DNA of 64,000 bases from Sphingosinicella sp. Lineage in GTDB: Bacteria > Pseudomonadota > Alphaproteobacteria > Sphingomonadales > Sphingomonadaceae. Where the stretch lies: positions 1 to 64,000 of the forward strand of contig NZ_JACESP010000003.1 in the NCBI RefSeq assembly GCF_013911755.1, in the 5' to 3' direction. Numbering within the stretch: position 1 is the stretch's first letter; each line of letters begins with the position of its first letter. The position numbers and the translations under genes are program-made. The notes below the pieces were generated by a model, which was not told the DNA's origin, made no database searches, and saw only the letters and a program-made list of their open reading frames with translations. Below are positions 61,113 through 64,000 of this stretch, piece by piece.

Positions 61113-63941
61113 ATGGCAATCGTGCGCGCGGCGTCGAGTGCAATACATGCTTGGGCGGTGGGAGCGGTGCGGCGATCTTTGCCCGCGGCCCTGCTCCTCG
61201 GGCTCGCGTTTCCCGCCGCGGCACAGGTTGATCCGCGTGTTATCGAACAGCTGCAGGGGCGGCTGCAGGGCACGCAGGATGCTGGCGCGCAGGTCGATCA
61301 GGCGCGCGAACAGAGCGGCCGCATCACATTGCCGTCGAACACGGACCAGACGAGCGAAGAGCGCGAACTCCGCCGCCAGCAATCGCGGATTCAGCTGAAT
61401 TCCCTCTACCTGCCTTCGCCGGTCGAGCGGCAGTATCGGGAGCGGCTTGGGGACCCGTCGCTTCGGCAGTTCGGCTACGATCTTTTCCGCGTTTCCGAGG
61501 GCGGCTCCGGTCCTGTCACCGGCGAGGTATCCGATGGTTACGTGCTGGGGCCGGGCGACGAGTTGGTTGTCACGTTTCAGGGCGCCACCAATGCAAGTCA
61601 AAGCGCACGCGTGGCCCGCGATGGCCGGCTGATCGTCGGCAGCCTGCCGCCCATCCGCGCTGCGGGCAGGACGCTGGGTTCGGTGCGCACGTCGCTCTCC
61701 GAAGCGACGCGTCAGAACTTGCTCGGCACCGACGTGTTCGTGTCGCTGGGGGGCGTGCGATCAGCGACCGTGCTTATAGGCGGCGAGGTCGAGCGACCCG
61801 GCCAGTATCAGGTCACGGCAATGTCAGATGTGGCGAACGCGATCGCGCTCGCGGGCGGCATCCGCAAGGCAGGCAGCCTTCGCAACATCCGTCTCGTCCG
61901 GGGCGGCGTGACACGCAGCGTCGATCTCTATGGCCTTCTTGGGATCGGCACTGCATCGCGCATCCGCGTGCAGGACGGCGACCGCATCGTGGTGCCGGTG
62001 GTCGGCAACACGGTTGCCGTTACGGGTTCCGTTGCGCGGCCGGGGATTTACGAGCTTCGTGGGTCGGCGAGCGTCAGCGATGTCCTCGCTTATGCTGGCG
62101 GCGCACTTTACCCCCGTGGATACCAGATTTCGATCAGTCGCATCGGAGAGGATGGGCGCGAGGTTTTCGTGCGTCCGCAGGGAACGGCCGCCGCGATCTG
62201 GTCGGGTGACGGCGTGCAGGTGCAGTCGGGGAGCGCCGGTGCGGCGTTCGACCGGGTCGTGCTGGCAGGCCATGTGCGCAATCCCGGTCCGCGCGCACTT
62301 GCCGCCGTTCCGACGCTTGGAGATTTGATCGGGCGGCCCGAGGATTTGCAGCTTGGGACCTACATGCCGATGGCCATCATCGTGCGCCGGAATCCGCTCA
62401 CGGGTATGCGCAGCTACGAGGCTGCGGACCTTCGTGCGGCGCTCGATCGAAGTCGGCCGGTCGCCCTTCGCGGGGATGATCGGGTTTATGTGTTCAGCGC
62501 CGACGACATCGCCTTCCTGAATTCCAGCGCCACACGCCAGATCATTCTGGGCCAGGAAAACCCGAAACCGCAATGCTTCGCGCTGGAAAAGCTCGAGAGT
62601 CTTGTAGCGGATACGCAGTCGCCCCGTTTCAACGTGATTACGCGCGGCACGATCACTGTGGAACGCGAAGGGCGCGACGTTGCCGCGAGCGCCGGACGCG
62701 CGCTCACGGGTGCCGGCGCGAGCGGGTCTAATGAATCTCTGGAGGTCGTCCGTACCCAGCCCATGCAGGGGTATGAGAGGGCAGACCGCACGGCGCGTGA
62801 CGAGAACGATCCAAACCAGCGAAACGATCGATACGAAAGCAACGGTCGGAACCAAGGCATTGAGGCGGATTACGACAAGCTCTCGCGCAGGAACCAGGAG
62901 TGCCCGCCGATTTTCGAGGAGGTGCCCGAGCTCTTGCCCGTCCTGATCGAGCACAGTGTCAGCGTTGGCGGGGCCGTTCGTCGGCCAGGCGCCTATCCCG
63001 TGGCGGAGTCCATCTCCGCCGATGCGCTCGTCTCCGCTTCCGACGGCGTTATGGCAAACGTGCGCGATCCAATGCTGGATATCACGCCGGCGAGCGGGCC
63101 GTTCACGCGCTATGAAATGGTACGGGGCCAGGAGGAACGGCTTGCCAACGTTCTCGTAAGCGCCGGCGACGATATTCGCGTGACAGCGAACAATTCGGCT
63201 TACGAAGCCGGCGCGGTGTTGCTGACCGGCGAGTTCAACAGCCCTGGTCTTTACACGATCCGAAAGGGCGAGCGGCTTTCCGAGTTGATGGCCCGCGCCG
63301 GCGGTCTCACCGATCAGGCCTATCCCTACGGCGGTGTCTTTACGCGCAGGAGCGTTCGCGAACAGCAGCAAGTGGGCTTTCAGCGTACCGCGCGGGAGCT
63401 CAACACATCGCTCCTTGCGCTGGCAGCGCAGGAGAACGTGAACGGGCAATCGATCATCGCTGCGGGCGATCTGATCAAGACCCTGTCGGAGACGGAGGCC
63501 GTCGGGCGCATGGTCGTCGAGGCCGATCCGCGCGTGCTTGCCCAGCGCCCGGACCTCGACCCCATTCTCGATGGCGGCGATACGCTGCATATCCCGAAGA
63601 AACCGACCTATGTGCTTGCTCTCGGCGACGTCTCCAATCCGGGTGCGGTTCAGTTTCAGCCCGGGAAGTCCGTTTCGGACTATGTCGCCGAAGCCGGCGG
63701 AACGCAGTCCACAGCCGATGATGGCCGTGTTTTCCTCGTCTTGCCGAATGGCAGCGCGCAGCCGGTCCGGTCCAGCTTCTGGCGGCGGTCCAACGTCGTC
63801 GTGCCGCCGGGCAGCACGATCATCGTGCCGAAAAACCTGCAGCCGCTGCGGACTCTCGGCATCGTTCGCGATGTTGCAACCATTTTCGGGCAATTGGCGA
63901 CAGCCGTCGCCTCCGTCGCGATTCTGGCGGACCGGAACTAA
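61113..63941 (+). CDS. Polysaccharide export protein with multiple SLBB domains (Wza/OPX-related)
   Basis: The 942-residue precursor starts at ATG 61113 behind GAGAGGGC (ATG 61080 in frame lacks a ribosome-binding site). A signal peptide is followed by a Gln/Arg-rich region. The polysaccharide export domain comes next (GYVLGPGDELVVTFQGATNAS), then several SLBB repeats: TVLIGGEVERPGQYQV, VAVTGSVARPGIYELRG, VVLAGHVRNPGPRALAAV, SVSVGGAVRRPGAYPV, VLLTGEFNSPGLYTIRKGE and VLALGDVSNPGAVQFQPGK. It probably forms an outer-membrane or periplasmic channel part for exopolysaccharide. A hydrophilic insert (about 530-600) separates the repeats, and the C-terminus (ATIFGQLATAVASVAILADRN) is hydrophobic. Confidence 0.9.
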   Translation: MAIVRAASSAIHAWAVGAVRRSLPAALLLGLAFPAAAQVDPRVIEQLQGRLQGTQDAGAQVDQAREQSGRITLPSNTDQTSEERELRRQQSRIQLNSLYLPSPVERQYRERLGDPSLRQFGYDLFRVSEGGSGPVTGEVSDGYVLGPGDELVVTFQGATNASQSARVARDGRLIVGSLPPIRAAGRTLGSVRTSLSEATRQNLLGTDVFVSLGGVRSATVLIGGEVERPGQYQVTAMSDVANAIALAGGIRKAGSLRNIRLVRGGVTRSVDLYGLLGIGTASRIRVQDGDRIVVPVVGNTVAVTGSVARPGIYELRGSASVSDVLAYAGGALYPRGYQISISRIGEDGREVFVRPQGTAAAIWSGDGVQVQSGSAGAAFDRVVLAGHVRNPGPRALAAVPTLGDLIGRPEDLQLGTYMPMAIIVRRNPLTGMRSYEAADLRAALDRSRPVALRGDDRVYVFSADDIAFLNSSATRQIILGQENPKPQCFALEKLESLVADTQSPRFNVITRGTITVEREGRDVAASAGRALTGAGASGSNESLEVVRTQPMQGYERADRTARDENDPNQRNDRYESNGRNQGIEADYDKLSRRNQECPPIFEEVPELLPVLIEHSVSVGGAVRRPGAYPVAESISADALVSASDGVMANVRDPMLDITPASGPFTRYEMVRGQEERLANVLVSAGDDIRVTANNSAYEAGAVLLTGEFNSPGLYTIRKGERLSELMARAGGLTDQAYPYGGVFTRRSVREQQQVGFQRTARELNTSLLALAAQENVNGQSIIAAGDLIKTLSETEAVGRMVVEADPRVLAQRPDLDPILDGGDTLHIPKKPTYVLALGDVSNPGAVQFQPGKSVSDYVAEAGGTQSTADDGRVFLVLPNGSAQPVRSSFWRRSNVVVPPGSTIIVPKNLQPLRTLGIVRDVATIFGQLATAVASVAILADRN

Positions 63942-63991
63942 CCAGCTGCAGCGGGCGCGTTGCCCGCCGCCGAACCTGTGGGAAAGAATGC

Positions 63992-64000
63992 ATGAGCCTT
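63992..64000 (+). CDS. Start of a further gene, cut by the window edge
   Basis: ATGAGCCTT at the last nine bases follows GGAAAG at suitable distance, 50 bases after the polysaccharide export gene. A capsule or exopolysaccharide gene would fit the context, but the protein is not visible. Confidence 0.35.

Noticed and set aside
1-64000. CRISPR array, rRNA operon or prophage structural genes
   Set aside because: No regularly spaced repeats of 24-40 bases, no rRNA-like sequence and no phage head, tail or lysis genes were seen.

Overview
The window looks like the chromosome of an alphaproteobacterium, most likely in the order Sphingomonadales. This is inferred from high GC, long tightly packed genes, alphaproteobacterial-type Trb transfer genes, a GAAC-N7-GAAC LexA-type box and a PopA/PleD-like protein. 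It divides into a conjugative element (about 1-34,173) and ordinary chromosome (about 34,157-64,000).

Mobile half. The left edge cuts through a VirD2-type relaxase (2-1441). Between it and the coupling protein TraG (20,446) lies an 18-kb accessory region that is essentially a defence island. In order it holds: an EcoRII/Dcm-type restriction-modification set with Vsr repair endonuclease, preceded by a perfect LexA-like box; a CoiA-like gene broken by two compensating frameshifts; an IS3-family element split by an IS21-family element; a RES-domain protein whose Zn-finger N-terminus is cut by a stop codon; a three-gene operon (unknown protein, Shedu-like nuclease, AbiJ-NTD/Mrr-like nuclease); a complete Gabija pair (gajA-gajB) followed by a small HEPN-like reading frame; and a two-gene module of an XRE-ImmA regulator-protease and an unknown protein with a basic tail. 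The transfer operon follows (traG, CopG-like, trbB-C-D-E-J-L-F-G-I, DUF2274), mostly joined by ATGA overlaps. A large serine recombinase follows, whose last codons lie inside the 3' end of a tRNA-Asn gene. That marks the integration site and the element's right boundary; the left boundary is outside the window.

Chromosomal half. NAD kinase with moaA; two c-di-GMP-related proteins (degenerate GGDEF plus EAL, then a PopA/PleD-like protein); a DsbA/FrnE-like oxidoreductase; a VOC protein; a thermonuclease-like protein; mfd with sdhE; recG divergent from them; a Sel1-repeat protein; a GFA-fold protein; tyrS; anmK; a branched-chain aminotransferase; an alpha/beta hydrolase; two tandem cysteine desulfurases with a 2Fe-2S ferredoxin; a fused indolepyruvate ferredoxin oxidoreductase; an Ala/Asp-rich lipoprotein; proC; a MarR regulator; a small secreted protein; and a large SLBB-type polysaccharide export protein at the right edge.

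The best candidate for an undescribed system is the operon at 11,011-13,759. It joins a protein I do not recognise to two different PD-(D/E)xK nucleases behind a palindromic promoter shared with the divergent RES gene. The XRE-ImmA module at 18.1-20.1 kb comes second. All function calls come from reading motifs by eye; no database search was run.
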